A stretch of 64,000 bases of DNA from Zizania palustris (lineage: Eukaryota; Streptophyta; Magnoliopsida; Poales; Poaceae): assembly GCA_019279435.1 (NCBI GenBank), contig JAAALK010000287.1, forward strand, positions 15,314,162 to 15,378,161, read 5' to 3'. The position numbers and the translations under genes are program-made. Each line of letters opens with the position of its first letter. The stretch's first letter is position 1. The notes under the pieces were generated by a model, which searched no databases, was not told where the DNA came from, and saw only the letters and a program-made list of their open reading frames with translations. Positions 10,930 through 23,900 of the stretch are shown here, one piece after another.

Positions 10930-13900
10930 TCATGAAAAATTGGTATCTATACCAAGAAGGAATCGAAGACCTCTTCGATTTCTAGAGCTAGGGTTGGAAC
11001 GACTAGTTCTAGTGCCGGGAGTTCTAACAACTTTACGTTTAACTCTTTTGCCTCCCTTCGAAGCTCTAAAGTCTTTTTGTTCTTGTTGAAGCTCGGCCCA
11101 AGTTCGAAGCCGTTCGGGGCTCCTTTCCCAGCTTCCAAGTTCTTCAGGCTTTTTACTTCGAGCTTCATCTTCGTCTTCGAACCATATAACGTCTTCAGAA
11201 GACGAAGTTTCCAAGTTAACCTCTTTTTCTTCCTCTTTAATATAAGATAGTATATCTTTGCTTACTTCGAGCGTAATTGCACCGGAGCTATCTCGAGGAA
11301 TTAAAATCGAGGGCGCTTGTAAACTTTTAAAAGATCAAAGGTAGCCCATAATGAGCGAAGTTCGTCGTTAATGTCTAACACTTCGACATCTTCCATATGA
11401 GGCAAAGCCTAAAAACATGATAAACAAATTTTCATTCATAAATGTACATAAGCGTAAAGCTTTACATAGTCAAAGATCCTAAGACATATCTAAACCTGCG
11501 GGTTCGGAGGAGGCTGACTGCTCGAAGCTTGGTTCCGAGCCTGCTTCTGGCGCTGTCCTTCGTCAATCCAGGCCTTGATCGCAGAACGACCTTCGGCTCT
11601 CCATGAAGTTTGGAAGGCTTGCCAAGCAGCGGCCACACCTTCGGAAGGAGTGAGAAGCTGTTCGTCGTCGAAGGTAATTGGGCCCTCTCCTGCGCTCGGA
11701 GCTATCGATCGGCCTAGATCCTCGTAGTAACGAAGTAGTCCAACGGCAGCCACTTGTCCGGAGAGTTCTCCGTAACGAATGCTTGCTGTCTTCATATGCT
11801 TCGCTACTCCTTTAAATGTTGTCATCTAAAGGAAGCATTCCAGTAGTACCGAAGTACTCCAAAACGCCTAGCAGTTGATCCATAACCTCCACAGCTACCT
11901 TCTCGGACTTCAGCTTATCTTCGATTAGCGCATCCTTCGCCGAAGTTAGCTCTTCCAGAACTCCGGAGAGTCTAGCAGCCTCTGTAGTCAAGGAATTCTT
12001 TTGATTCAAAAGCTGGCTAGCTTCCTCTCGGAGCCTGACAAGTTCGGTCCCCGCATTAGCGTGCCCCGCCCGCATCTTTTCAACTTCTGCTCGAAGCACT
12101 ATTTTTCTGCTTCGAGCTCCTTGTTCGCAGCCTCCAAGCCTTGTCTGGCCCTGCGCTCCGTTGACACCATGCTGTCCATATGAGTCACTCGGCCTTCGCA
12201 GATAGTGAGATTCCGTTGAAGAGTTGTGTTTTCCTCTCGAAGGCGAGCGATTTCTCGTTCATTTGATATATTCGCAGCTCGGGCCAAGACTGTTTGCTGC
12301 GAAAAGAAAAAACCAAGGTAAGAAATTATTTGTATGTAAATTTGATGTTATTTCACAGATGCTTCGTACCTGGCAGGCTGCGCGTTCCATAGCAGCGTTA
12401 AGCTCCGAGCTCTCCGCTTCGCTAAAAATGGCCACCAAGTCAGTCTCCCCAACTTCGCGACTAGCTCGATCCAAAGGCTCGAGCAAAGTCCGAAGCCCAG
12501 TTCTTCGCTCCAAAAAAGGAGCTAGAAGGGGGAGCATGCTTAAAGCTTATTGATCATCTTCGTTTGACGAAGGCCCGGAGTGTTGAGCTGTAGTCTTCGG
12601 AGCCCCCGGAGACTGGCCCCCCTCGGTAGATTGGCTCTCGTCTGTTGACTCAGACGGAGTTGATCCGGAGCTCGCAGCAGGGAGGGAGTCCATTTTTCCT
12701 TTGCCTTTTCCAGGCCCCATTTGAGTGGCTCCTCGGATTGGCTCCGAAGTTGTCGAAGGTCCAGGGATTGTATCTTCCGGACGAACCTCTTCTATGGAAG
12801 TGGACTCTATAAAAACAAAGGTATTATACATTGTATCATTTCACAAAAAAAGATAGAAAAATTATTCGAAGTTTACCTTCGACATTCTGGCGGCGGGGAA
12901 GCATTGGACTGCTTGGCGGATCGAAGGTGAGATCTTCGTCCAAGTCAAGCGTCAAATCTTCGACTGCAGGAACATTTTACTGAACAGTCCTTGTTGCTTC
13001 ATCTGGAATCGAAGCCACAGTGACTTCGACTCCGCTCTCATCCGCAGGAACTTCGTCCTGAGGTAAATCCTCTTGAACTGCCGAAGTCCTTGTTTGTTCA
13101 AGGTTCTCTTGAGACTCCGGCACGTTCGCAGGTACTTCAACTTGTGCAGTTCCTTGAGCTGCATCTTCGTCAATCAGATTCACAAGTAACCTGCCTTCGT
13201 CCTCCTGGGAATCGGAGACTGAAGCCCTTGGGCTCGAAGGTGCAGGGTTTTTTGGCTTTCGAGCCACCTTCTTGATCGGAGTCTTGGCGGAGCTCGAAGT
13301 CCCAGCTTCAGCTTTCCTCTTTTTGGGTCCTTTCTCTGAAGGCACCCAATCCACCAGAGGGGGCGGAACGATTTCCAGTAGTCCCCACACTCTGTTAAAT
13401 CTTTCCCAACTCCCGACCAACTTGATTCTCCATTCCTTTTCGGTCAGAGTTGGAGCACCCAAAATCTTCTCCGATGCCTATATGATTTGTTTCGAAGTTA
13501 TAGGGGCTGAAGAAGCTAAAACATGAGTTAAGTTAGTTAATTCTTCGAATAAATATACATAGAGTATGTTGTTTTCGAAGTTACCTGCAGGACTCGAAGT
13601 TGAGGAAATTTTTCGGAGACCGCCTTCCGAATCCTCTTCGAAGATGATAGGCCAGTTGGCCATCAGGGGAGAGATTTGGAGCCCGAGGAATTCTTCGGCT
13701 AAGTCTCGCATGCTCAACCGATGACTGATCTTTTGAAGCAAGCTAAGGCGAGCTTCGAGCTGACCCAGGTCTGGATGCACAAGGGCTTCCTTTCGGAAGT
13801 TGATGTCTTGCAGAGGTCCAGCTAGACGGTTGCTCGCCCCAACTTCGGCATAAAACCATTTCATGATCCAGTCTGTATACCATCTAGCGTTGATAGCTTT

Positions 13901-14475
13901 GGCAGGAAATCAAAGAGCATACTCATCCCGAAGCCTGAAGTTAATGCTTCCGAAGGCTACTACCATTTTTTCACCTCCGGGGCCTACGAAGGTCTTTGGC
14001 TGGCACGAAGCTCTGTGCAACGCAGCGAAGATCTCTGCCCTCCCCTCACAACCTTCGGCTCGCAATGCCCATTCGAAGATGGCTAAACGAGCTACTGCAT
14101 TCGGAGAAAGTTGGGGGAGAGTGATATGGAACAGATCCAATACCTCAGCCAAGAAATCCACTGCCAGAAGACCTAAGCCAGCTTCGAAGAAGGCTTCAAA
14201 GACGACCACTCCCAAACTAATTTTGCCCTCTACTGCAGCCACCAGTGATTCTCTTTTGCAGGTTGAAGGCCCTAGTTGGAAGGATTGATCCATGTATTTG
14301 TTGATGCCGGGAAGAGGCCTTGATCGCCAACATTTTGGGGATTTCCTTCTCCCGCCGCCATGGTTGTCGCTACGGGTGTTGGAGCTGCCGTCGCCAATGA
14401 CGCAGCTGCTGCTGCAGCAACAACCTGTTGTCGAGCCAAGGCTGAAGGTGCTCCAGAACCTTTGGTTTTCGCCAT
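10930..14475 (-). pseudogene. Element A antisense five-exon gene, degenerate
   Basis: A gene on the strand opposite to gag-pol, homologous throughout to those in B and E. Modelled exons (minus strand): 14475-13585, 13515-12877, 12806-12370, 12296-11496, 11408-10930. All four introns are GT-AG, 69-87 bp, and their phases 1, 1, 0, 0 equal those in E. Exon 1 starts MAKTKGSGAPSALARQQ with an alanine run and includes LPQLSPNAVARLAIFEWALR, resembling the Transposase_28 'putative gypsy type' family. Exons 2-3 are acidic/serine-rich and exon 4 is a coiled coil with a conserved end (RYGELSGQVA ... AWIDEGQRQKQA). It is broken: a frameshift in exon 1 (near 14272-14293), TGA at 13910-13912, TAG at 13478-13480, TAA near 12975, TAA at 12547-12549, frameshifts in exon 4 (one at an A run near 12100) and in exon 5. 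The function of the family is unknown. Confidence 0.78.
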
Positions 14476-14580
14476 TGAAACTAATGAGTTTCTTTGGAAG
14501 AAGAATGGATGCTAGGGCTCAAAGAATGGCTTGTTTGCAAGAAAGCGGTGGAAAGGTACTCAGGAAAGGTCTAGGCCCTC

Positions 14581-14588
14581 TATTTATA
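14581..14588 (-). promoter_or_regulatory. TATA box of the element A antisense gene
   Basis: The minus strand reads GGCTATAAATAGAGG, a strong plant TATA box, about 106 bp upstream of the antisense ATG (14475). E has the same arrangement and B a weaker version, which supports an independent antisense promoter inside the element. Confidence 0.65.
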
Positions 14589-14916
14589 GCCCAGACTTTA
14601 CATTTTTTACCGTTTATCCATGCCGTTTCGCATTCTTGCCCATTACTTTTTTCCGAAATTAACGCATTGCGTAACTTCCATTAGAAGAAAGAAGCCAACG
14701 GCTATTTCTTCTAAGTCTAAAAAGGCTTTTGGGCTTCCTGAGTTAGTTCTAAGATGGTTCGAAAGTAATTGTCTTAAAACTGATTCAAAGTTTTATATCT
14801 CCATACATTTCGGAGATAAATTAAAATCTAATAACCCTTACGCATGGTTATTTTTCTTCTGTATACTGCTCTCCTAAAATTACAGGTTTAACGGAGAAGC
14901 GTATTCGAGGGGCTAC

Positions 14917-15411
14917 TGTTGGGGGAAAATATTCCATCCTCAAGGTTTTAGCAGTAACAACACAAAGACAGATAATGGATTCAAAGGTTTCCAACATGCA
15001 TCTTCGGAGATGCCTTGAGTCAAGCTCGGAGTATGAAGATAGACCTTAGTTCGGAGTATATCCTCGAACATGGACTCTTCTGAGATCTTTTCTGTCAGCT
15101 AAGATGGAAGACTTATCTTCTTTCTCATTAGATTAGTCTTTTACCATTTTAGCCCTATTAAGGGTACCGAATAGTTTCCACTATGTCGGTTGTAATAGAG
15201 GGGTAAATAGGTCTTTTCCTTAATGTTTGGGCCTATAAATACCCCCCGTTTCACCCTGTAATAGGGACCGAATACAAGTTATTCAATACACACATTCGAA
15301 CTATTCTAAGTTATTATCCTTTCGGAGGCTTAGAACAGTTCACTTCGCAAACACTTCGTTTGTTAGTTTCTAATCTTCAGAAATCTGTTAGCGTAATCTT
15401 TCACGCCAACA
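14917..15411 (+). repeat. 3' LTR of element A
   Basis: 495 bp, preceded by the purine tract cgaggggctac and followed by the duplicated target GATAT (15412-15416). About eight differences from the 5' LTR were found by eye, including changes near the start, ccg/ccc before the cap region and two near the 3' end. Confidence 0.93.
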
Positions 15412-15416
15412 GATAT

Positions 15417-15848
15417 TTTAGCAAAACTCTCCCACCGGAAATACACCGGAAAAATCTCTCCCACTAGAAATACACCGGAATTGTGGGTTTTCAAAAAAGA
15501 CCTCAAAAAATAGCTTATCTGATAAAGAGATTTGATAATCTATGAAAGCTAAAAAGTGTTTTTAACCCACGTGTTATTGATACAAATAGTCTCATATTTT
15601 ATTGTCTTATAGTGGCGTTACAATTAAATAGTCGTCAAATTATCGATTTTTGAGCTGGTGGGTTTACTAAACTGAGTGGCAACCGCTAGTGACCTTCGCT
15701 CCTAGTCAGTTTATACAAACCAACAGATTTGATTAAAATTTGAATTTGAAATTTAAATTTAAACAAAAAACTCATTTTTTATAAATACTAGATGATTTAT
15801 AATGGTTTACGATGAAATTTGTTTTTAAAATTATTAAAATTTTATAAA
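15417..15848. other. AT-rich DNA between A and a solo LTR
   Basis: No gene. A 25-bp block containing accggaaatacaccggaa occurs twice in diverged form at about 15427-15481. The rest is AT-rich low-complexity sequence. The last five bases (ATAAA, 15844-15848) are the target duplication of the solo LTR that follows. Confidence 0.5.
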
Positions 15849-16236
15849 TGTTGGGGAAATTGACTCCCGTCGTACTCGAGTATAGCCTGCAACACCGAAG
15901 CATTGATGCCTTTGAGTTACTCCTCGATGAAGCCTCGAAATCACTTTAGAGGCAAGGACCCAAACTGGGGTCGTGTCCCCTCCAATGTAACACGTACTTT
16001 ACAACATTATACGAGGTTTTTTACTATGTTACCCTTATGTATAATTACACCTATAAATACCCCTCTCATTATTGTTATAAGGATAGCCCGAATATTGAGC
16101 ATTCAAAGTTATACACACATTTCGGCCATAAAATTATTATCTATTCGAAGGCGTGAACTAGATCTAAACACTTAGTATAGTTCTAAGCTTTTTGAGGCTC
16201 ATTGAACCAATTGCGTAATAATTAATTACACCAATA
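15849..16236 (+). mobile_element. Solo LTR, Tat-like, 388 bp
   Basis: Begins TGTTGGGGAAATTGAC, ends ATTACACCAATA and has a TATA motif (tataaatacccc) before a cap-like region, as in the A and B LTRs but strongly diverged. It is flanked by the identical 5-bp duplication ATAAA (15844-15848 and 16237-16241), with no internal sequence or second LTR. This is the product expected from recombination between the two LTRs of an older element. Confidence 0.82.
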
Positions 16237-16275
16237 ATAAAGTTATGATCAAAACAAGATCGTTAAAAAAGAAAC

Positions 16276-16443
16276 TGTTGGGGGGAAATCCTTCACCCTC
16301 AGGGCTACTTCGGGGTCAAATACCCTTCGAATAGCTGTAACACTTTCAAATCTCTCTAAGTCTCTGAATATGAAAATATTCCTTGCGTATACTGCTTTCC
16401 TACTATACAGGTTAAAATCGGAGAAGCGTATTCGAGGGGCTAC
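16276..16443 (+). other. Truncated extra LTR start joined to a duplicated 3' tail of element B
   Basis: 16276 to about 16304 matches the first 28 or so bases of the B LTR (tgttggggggaaatccttca). It then joins sequence matching 48231-48369, the last internal segment of B before its 3' LTR, ending in the same purine tract. The full LTR at 16444 follows. This is what a tandem LTR-internal-LTR-internal-LTR array leaves after deletion of most of the first unit. The junction shows a few bases of microhomology (ggg). Confidence 0.8.
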
Positions 16444-16936
16444 TGTTGGGGGAAAATACTTCACCCTCAGGACTTTAGAGATTGACAGTCAAAGATAACT
16501 TATCGGCTTCGAAGCCCGTGCTTATGCTCGAAGGTGGTGAAGTTTCTAAGCCGAATGGTGCTTCGGCTTACAGTTCGAAGGTACCTTCCGCAGGCTATGA
16601 AGCTTCGGTGGAAAATAGCTAGTCTGATAAGATGTTTACCTTATCTTCCTATTCCGGGTAGATTTTACCATTTTAACCCTGTTCGGGGTACCGAATAGTT
16701 TCCACTATGTCGGTTGTAACTGAGGGGTAAATAGGTCTTTTCCTTAGACTTTTTGCCTATAAATACCCTCCTTCTTACCATGTAATAGGCATCAAATACT
16801 CAGCTATTCAATACACAAATTCAGACTACTTAAGCTATTATCCAATTCGGAGGCTTGAGATAGTTCTCAACACAAATCTACTATTTATGAGTTCTTAATC
16901 TTAGAGAACCTGTTAGTGTAATCGTTTACACCAACA
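16444..16936 (+). repeat. 5' LTR of element B
   Basis: 493 bp, TGTTGG...CAACA, with TATA motif tgcctataaataccctcc. The primer-binding site starts right after (ttagcaccgtccgtggggat), a mutated form of the site in A. Confidence 0.92.
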
Positions 16937-17142
16937 GTTAGCACCGTCCGTGGGGATCCTAGTTCTAAAAGCTAGTTCTCTACTGCTGACTGTACTTCGA
17001 AGGGCACTTGAGGAGGGAGCTTCAGAGTCTCAAGATTTCGCGCAACATGCGGTATGGGGCTTCTTAGTGCAGTTCGAAGGCCTTTCCTCAGATTCCCAAA
17101 CCAATCAAAGCCCTTGATCTTCAAACCTCTTCTTCATTAGCT

Positions 17143-17573
17143 ATGCCTCCTAAGCGGAGCCTAGCCTCGGATCCTCCCTGAAGGTCCCCTCGGACCAACG
17201 GAGCAGGACCTTCAGCTGTCCCAACAACCCCCGAAGGCATTGCCAGACGTCGAGCACCTAGAGGCCCTTGGGCTGCTCCTACGGTGCTCCAAACCGATTA
17301 CGCCAGTTCCTGAGACCCGGAGCTCCCCTCCGAAGGAGACGAAGACCTTCTTGAGGACGTGGCTACTCAAATAGCGTGACTTCAGGAGGAAGTGGTTAGG
17401 TGGAGGCAAGATGCCGTTGATCGACTCCGCTCTCAAGCTTCCACCCAGGCTCCAGAAGGACCCCAAGACGGTGGTGCTCGCAACCTTCCCGAAGTAGTCC
17501 AAGTCCCGGAGGAGGCTGAGAACGCATCCTTCTATGACGAGTCTCCGCTGCATTCGGACTTGCAAAGGGTGCC
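17143..17573 (+). pseudogene. gag: Element B gag, N-terminal part
   Basis: From ATG 17143 the frame gives MPPKRSLASDPP and stays aligned with A's gag through the proline-rich region and the coil (EEVVRWRQDAVDRLRSQA) to DESPLHSDLQRV. Three in-frame TGA codons interrupt it, the first where A has arginine. The frame ends at 17573, where composite C begins. It does not resume at the same point on the other side of C: the next gag sequence corresponds to about 550 bp further into A's gag. Confidence 0.85.
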
Positions 17574-20500
17574 TGTGACGCTCCGATTTATCAAATCGGA
17601 ACATTATTGAATTTCCATAGAAAAACAATAATACAAGAGGTTCATCATGCGACAACGTACATACGACAAGCATTCATGGTACGTAGACCATATTATTACA
17701 TAAGTGTTGAAATAAAAATAGTAATAAAAGTAAATAGCATGACGAACGTCTTCTTCAGGATCTTTGCTTGACTGGGTCGCTACTCCAGACCGTCTTCATA
17801 GTAGACATCCTCTGTGGGGTCCAACGGGTATGAGTACAAAAAGTACTCAACAAGCCACCGCAAATGCATGTAATAATGCATGATAATTAACAAGGAAGGG
17901 TAGTGGCTAACATTGCGGAAAAGTACATTTTCAGTTATTGCATTTAGTGTAGTCAAATTTAATCATGCGGAAAAGTAAACATGAGCATCAACAACATCAT
18001 CTAACTCGAGGAGTATGTTTTACCTCCTCGCACAACAGTCCTTACATGTCAAACCATCATGCACATACATATTCAAAGTAATCTAACTGTGGGATGTCAC
18101 GCAACCCGCCCTTGACCGTGGGCTCGGCTTTTCGAAAAGATTTAAGACTCTGATCAGAGATGTACTACTGTACCCACAAGGCACGCACTCATCCCAAATG
18201 AGATGACCCATACAACGGGAACTCGTGCCAAAACCTCGGCATGAAATGCTCCAAGCGATAATCACCCGCTCTAGGTTTCGCCGGCGCGCCGGGCCGCATC
18301 CCGGCTAACGTCGCACCCCCTTTTGCACCACATTGGTACAAGCCACCCGCAGGTGCTGCTTGACCCATCTCCAAATGGTGGCCTCGGTTTGGAACACTCC
18401 ATACCTTAGTTAGGACTTACCCATTAGACTTGTGGTTAGTACGGAAGTGTATTGCAACGGATCCCTCAGACCGGTCCTTATAGTGCCCCGGGTGCTACCG
18501 ACCAATGCCCTAGCTTGCACCCGGAACCCACCATGCATCCACTCACAACCACAACTCCAACACCGACAGAATTCCAAAGATGAGAATACAGGGATCATAT
18601 AGTAGAACCAATCGCTACGACTCATTTTTAATCCTATAGCAATCGTGTCAATACATTGGACACTAGCTAATAACATTTATCATATGGTGACAAGGAGTTT
18701 AGGCTAGAGAGCATGGCTTGGGTTGCACATCAAGGTCGGGGGATCCTAAATAAATATATTGTAAGGGTTTCATTTGACTAATGCATGTATAACCTATGTG
18801 TTTTAGCGATAGTTTAATAAAACATGGGTTCAATATACTCAAAAGATTGGTTTGGTGACTTGCCTTGTTCAGCGAAGGGTGAGGGAGGAACTTCCGCGAA
18901 ATATTCCGGCTCCTCGACGGCGTCGTAGTCTTTCCAATATAAATAAAGTAAAATAAAATAAACACAACGTCCAATCAAACAATATAAAATCACATAATAA
19001 GCACCTAGGTATAAGTTGGTTTGATTTAAAATAAATCAAGTTGTTAAGGTTCTGAAGTTCATTTTATAAACAATTTTAAAAGAATTTAAACTGAAGTGTT
19101 GCCCTTTGCAAAAGGGTTTTAAAAGTGACTATTCTCATTTTTAAGTTCCCTCATAAAGTTAAAATGAAAGGTCCATAGAAAACTTAGTGGCTTGTCCATA
19201 TTAACATAGAATAAATAAATATAAGCTTTACTGGAATCTAAATAATTAAATTTACATTTTTACCCTAAGGGTATTTGAATGCTCATTTAAATAAATATGA
19301 AAAAGTCTAAAGTAACATACTGTTTTTATTGAACTAAAGTGTAGAGAATAAAATTATAAATTTTCTGAAATTGAAATGACAATTTTTAGAGTTCAAATGC
19401 GCTAGATATGAATTTTACAAGTTTAAAACAGTTTCTGGAATTTATTTTAAATTTAAATCCCCTCGGGTCCACGGTGAGCCAGGCCCACGGTGAACCCGCG
19501 TACTGTGCGCGTGGTCCGGTCCAATCTAGACCGTTGGATCCAGATCTAATGCGCGAGGGCGAGGCGGGGCGCTTAAGTGATAACGGACGACCACGATTAA
19601 AATGCGCGAAAGGGTACCACGTGGACGCACGAGATCGAGCGCGGGTTTTAAATGGAAATGAACGCGCGAGATTAAAACGTAACGCTTTGACCAGATCCGA
19701 CGGTGCGGATTAGATCACGCACGTGGGGTCACGGGCGTCGTCCGATCGCGATCGCACGGTCGGGATCAGATCCAACATGGCACGGGTACTCGACCCGTGC
19801 CGGTCGTCTTCTCCAGCGACGGCAAGCGGGCCAGCGGCCACGGCGAGCGACGGCGGTCGTATCTAGGGCCTAAAATGGAAAGAGGGTGACAAGGGGGTCA
19901 CGAGGGTACCCTTGCGGTGAAGAAAGGTCGACGGAGCGAGGCTGGCGACGAGCGGAGGCGGTGAAGGCGTTCGGGTCCTCGGTGGCGACGGCGATCTGGC
20001 GGGTTTCGTCGACAACGGAGTGGTGGCCGGGGTCGATGAGGTCCATGCGGTCGCAGCGGTGCGGTCGGCGAGGGCAGAGGGGGACTTCGGCGACGGCGAG
20101 TGACGGCTGGAGGACGGGTGGCGGTGGTGCGCTAAAACGCGGAATGCAAGAGCTCGGTTTGTTCTCGCAGCGTGTGAGCGTAGGGGTGCAATGCAGACGG
20201 TCAGGGGGTTTAAATAGGGTCGTCGGCGGGGGCAGATGGGGCGTGATTGGCGGTGGCCGGGAGTAAACGCGTTTTTAATCGCCGGCGAGCTCGGTTGTAA
20301 AGGGGTTCACTGAACCTGGACGTGATTCAGCCGAATTCAAGAGGGGAAACGGTCGCTGGGGATCGGGCATCTTAACGCCGGGCTCAATTTGAGGGAAGGG
20401 GGTCGGAAGCAACGGATCCGAGGCGAGTAATGGCGTTGGCCGGCGAGGGGGGGATTTGGGGGTGGATCTCGCGGGGAAGACGAATCCGAGAGGTGGGGGC

Positions 20501-20957
20501 CACTAACCAGCGAGCGCGAGCGAGTGAGGGTGGCGACTGACGGGTAGGGCCATGGTGTCGGGCGCGCGCGTGAGTGGAGGCGATCGGCGCCGATAGGCGG
20601 GGTTGGAAAGTTAGCCAGAGGCGGGCGAGGGTGACGGGCTGGGCCGGCCGGGAGGGAGAGAAGGGAGGAGGGAGGCCCAATATTGTTTTAAACCATTTCC
20701 GAATAAAAATAATTCCAGGAAATAGATTAAAATTTTAAGGCTACTTCCAAGCTTGGTAAAAATTTATAAAAATTCTCAAAAATATATTTTGGTCTTAGGA
20801 TCATACATAAAAAGTTTCAGCCCCTGGTTTGGCCATTTACTCTATGTTGTAGTTCAAAATGGTATAGAAGGGTATTTAGAAGTATTTTCAAAATAATAAA
20901 ATCTAGGAAATTGAATTAAATAATATTTTTATTTCTTTGAAAATTTGGGGTGTTGCA
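17574..20957 (-). repeat. 3' LTR of composite C (3,384 bp)
   Basis: Runs from TGTGACG at 17574 to the end motif tgttgca at 20957. It has an AT-rich half and a GC-rich half (19450-20690). ORFs in the GC-rich half are low-complexity and not genes. The purine tract of the element (aaggggga on the minus strand) lies just inside at 20958-20975. D is a diverged relative. Confidence 0.85.
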
Positions 20958-23900
20958 AACCTATCCCCCTTACAAAGAATCTCGTCCTCGAGATTGGAAC
21001 GTTTCTCGAATAACTCGGGGTATTGGGCTTTTAGTTCGTCCTCTTTTTCCCTTGTAGCTTCTTCGGCGGGGTGGTTGTCCCACTGAACCTTGCAGAAGCG
21101 AACTACACGACTCCTGGTTACCCTTTCTTTGGTTTCCAAGATCTTGATGGGTTTTTCGATGTAGGTCAAGTCTTCTTGGATGTTGAGCTGTTGAAGGTCG
21201 GCTTGTTCGGCGGGCACGCGAAGGCACTTATTCAGCTGAGAGACATGGAACACATCATGAACCCCTGCCAAAGATGGAGGCAATTTGAGTTGATATGCCA
21301 CTTCTCCTTGCCGTCGGAGGATCTGAAAAGGTCCGACGTAGCGGGGTGCTAGCTTGCCCTTCATGTTGAACCTTTGAGTGCCGCGGAGGGGAGTGACTCG
21401 GAGATAGACATAATCACCCTCCTCAAAGGTTAGGTCTCTTCGACGGTTATCGGCATAGCTCTTCTGTCGGAACTGGGCTATCTTTAACTGGTCCCTTATG
21501 ATCTTGACCTTGTCTTCAGCTTCTCTTAATATATCTGTCCCAAATAGCTGTGATTCTCCAGTTTGATCCCAGAGCAACGGCGTTCGGCACTTACGTCCGT
21601 AGAGTGCTTCGAACGGGAACATTTGCAGGCTGGCTTCATAGCTGTTGTTGTAGGAGAACTCTGCATAGGGTAAGTTCTTGTCCCACATTTCGCCAAAGTC
21701 TAGAGAGCAAGCTCTAAGCATATCTTCCAATATCTGGTTGACCCTTTTGGTTTGACCGTCGGTCTGTGGATGATAGGCGGTGCTAAAGTTCAGCCGGGTG
21801 CCGAGTTCCTCTTGAAGGTTCTTCCAAAACTTGGAGGTAAACTGACTCCCGCGGTCAGATACAATCTTCTTAGGAACTCCGTGAAGGCACGCGATCCGGG
21901 TCATATACAACTCCGCCAACTTGGCGACAGTGTAGGTCGTCTTGACCGGGATGAAGTGAGCTACCTTGGTGAGTCGGTCGACGATCACCCAGATGGAATC
22001 GTGACCAGCTTGGGTTCTGGGCAGTCCCGTGATGAAGTCCATTCCTATCTCTTCCCACTTCCATTCAGGGACTTTGAGGGGTTGAAGAAGTTCAGCAGGT
22101 CTTTGATGCTCTGCCTTGACTCGCCGGCATGTGTCGCACTTGGCCACATACTCAGCTATTTCCCTCTTCATGCTGACCCACCAATATTTTTCCTTCAGAT
22201 CTTGATACATCTTGGTACTCCCGGGATGTATGGAGTATAGAGTATCGTGGGCTTCTTGAAGGATGAGAGTCTTCAACTCAGGTTTGTCGGGTACGCATAT
22301 CTGGTTTCCGAACTAGACGATACCATGCTCGTCCTCGGAGAATCCAGGGGCTTTACCCTTTCGCATGTTCTGTTGGATCTCCAAGATGTCCGGGTCTTCC
22401 TTCTGCTTTTCTCGGATTTGGTCTATCAAGACAGGCCGAGACTCCAAGGCAGCGAGGTACGCTCGGGTGGTGATCCCTAAATTCAGCCTTTCCATCTCCT
22501 TGTAAAGTAAAGAAGCTTGGTCCTGAATCATGATGTCATTGTAGTACCCTTTTCGACTAAGGGCGTATGCCACCACATTTGCTTTGCCTGGATGATAATG
22601 GATGCCCAAGTCGTAATCCTTGATTAGTTCCAACCATCTCCTTTGCCTGAGGTTCAGGTCTGGTTGGGTGAATATATACTTGAGGCTCTTGTGGTCGGTG
22701 AAGACTTCGCACCTTTTTCCCACAAGGTAGTGTCTCCATATATTCAAGGCATGAACCACGGCTGCTAACTCCAGGTCGTGGGTTGGGTAATTCAGCTCAT
22801 GTGGCCTTAGCTGTCGGGAGGCGTAGGATATCACCTTCCCTTCTTGCATTAAGACGCATCCCAATCCTTGACGAGAGGCATCACATTAGACGTGGAAGTC
22901 TTTCTGGATGTCTGGCAGAGTCAGAATAGGAGCTGACACGAGCTTCTTTTGAGGGTCTGGAATCTTTCTTCATAGTCTGGGGTCCATTCGAACTTCACTT
23001 CTTTCTGCAGAAGTCTGGTCATAGGTTTCGCGATCTTCGAAAAATTCTCGATGAACCGGCGGTAGTATCCGGCTAATCCGAGAAAGCTCTGGATCTCGGT
23101 CACGGTCGTGGGCTGTAGCCAGTTGGTCACTGCTTCCACGGTGGTTGGGTCCATTGCTATTCCTCCGACAGATATGACATGGCCTAGGAACTTCACCTCA
23201 GACGACCAAAATTCGCACTTGCTGTATTTGGCGTACAATTGCTGCTCCCTTAGCTTTCCGAGGGTCAGACGGAGGTGAGTTTCATGTTCTTCCTTGGTCT
23301 TGGAGTAGACGAGGATATCGTCGATGAACACCACGATGAACTTATCCAAGAACTCCATGAAAACATTGTTCATCATGTTCATGAAAAAGGTCGGGGCATT
23401 CGTGAGTCTGAATGACATCACAGTATACTCGTAGAGTCCATAGCGGGAGGTGAAGGCAGTCTTGGGTATGTCCTCTTCTCTAATCCTCAGTTGGTGATAA
23501 CCTGACCAGAGGTCAATCTTGGAAAATACCGAGGATCCCTTCAGCTGATCGAACAGGTCATCGATCCAAGGCAATGGGTACTTGTTCTTGATGGTTACGT
23601 CGTTCAAGGCTCTATAGTCCACGCACATCCTCTTGGTCTTGTCCTTCTTCATAGCGAAGATGACCGGCGCACCCCAGGGTGAGGTACTCGGTCGGATGTA
23701 CCCTTTATGCTCTAGGTCTTCGATGTTGCTCTTGACCTCGGCTAATTCATTGGCGTCCATCCGGTATGGGCGCTTGGAGATTGGAGTGATCCCGGGGACA
23801 AGTTCGATTCTGAATTCGATGTCCCGCTTGGGAGGCATTCCTTGTAGGTCTTCAGGGAAGACGTCCATGAACTCCTTGACTATGGGTACTTCTTCAAGAG

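Larger units (their letters stand above)
4128..15411 (+). mobile_element. Element A: complete Tat-lineage Ty3/gypsy LTR retrotransposon
   Basis: The element is bounded by TGTTG...CAACA LTRs of 495 bp each (4128-4622 and 14917-15411) and a perfect 5-bp target duplication GATAT (4123-4127, 15412-15416). The order is 5' LTR, primer-binding site, gag-protease (4685-6790), pol with RT, RNase H and integrase (to 10072), a spacer with tandem repeats, an opposite-strand multi-exon gene (14475-10930), a purine tract (cgaggggctac) and the 3' LTR. Integrase downstream of RNase H is the Ty3/gypsy order. The lack of a chromodomain and the extra antisense gene point to the Tat lineage. By eye the two LTRs differ at about 8 of 495 positions, so the insertion is young, yet pol is frameshifted. 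It is about 11.3 kb with no nested insertion. Confidence 0.93.

Noticed and set aside
19408..20680. ORFs of about 100-126 codons in the GC-rich halves of the Tekay LTRs (also 27699-28753, 31661-32509)
   Set aside because: Low-complexity Arg/Gly/Pro composition, different in each LTR copy, inside non-coding LTR sequence.
21752..22240. 162-codon plus-strand ORF over the C integrase
   Set aside because: Shadow frame of the minus-strand integrase; no independent evidence.
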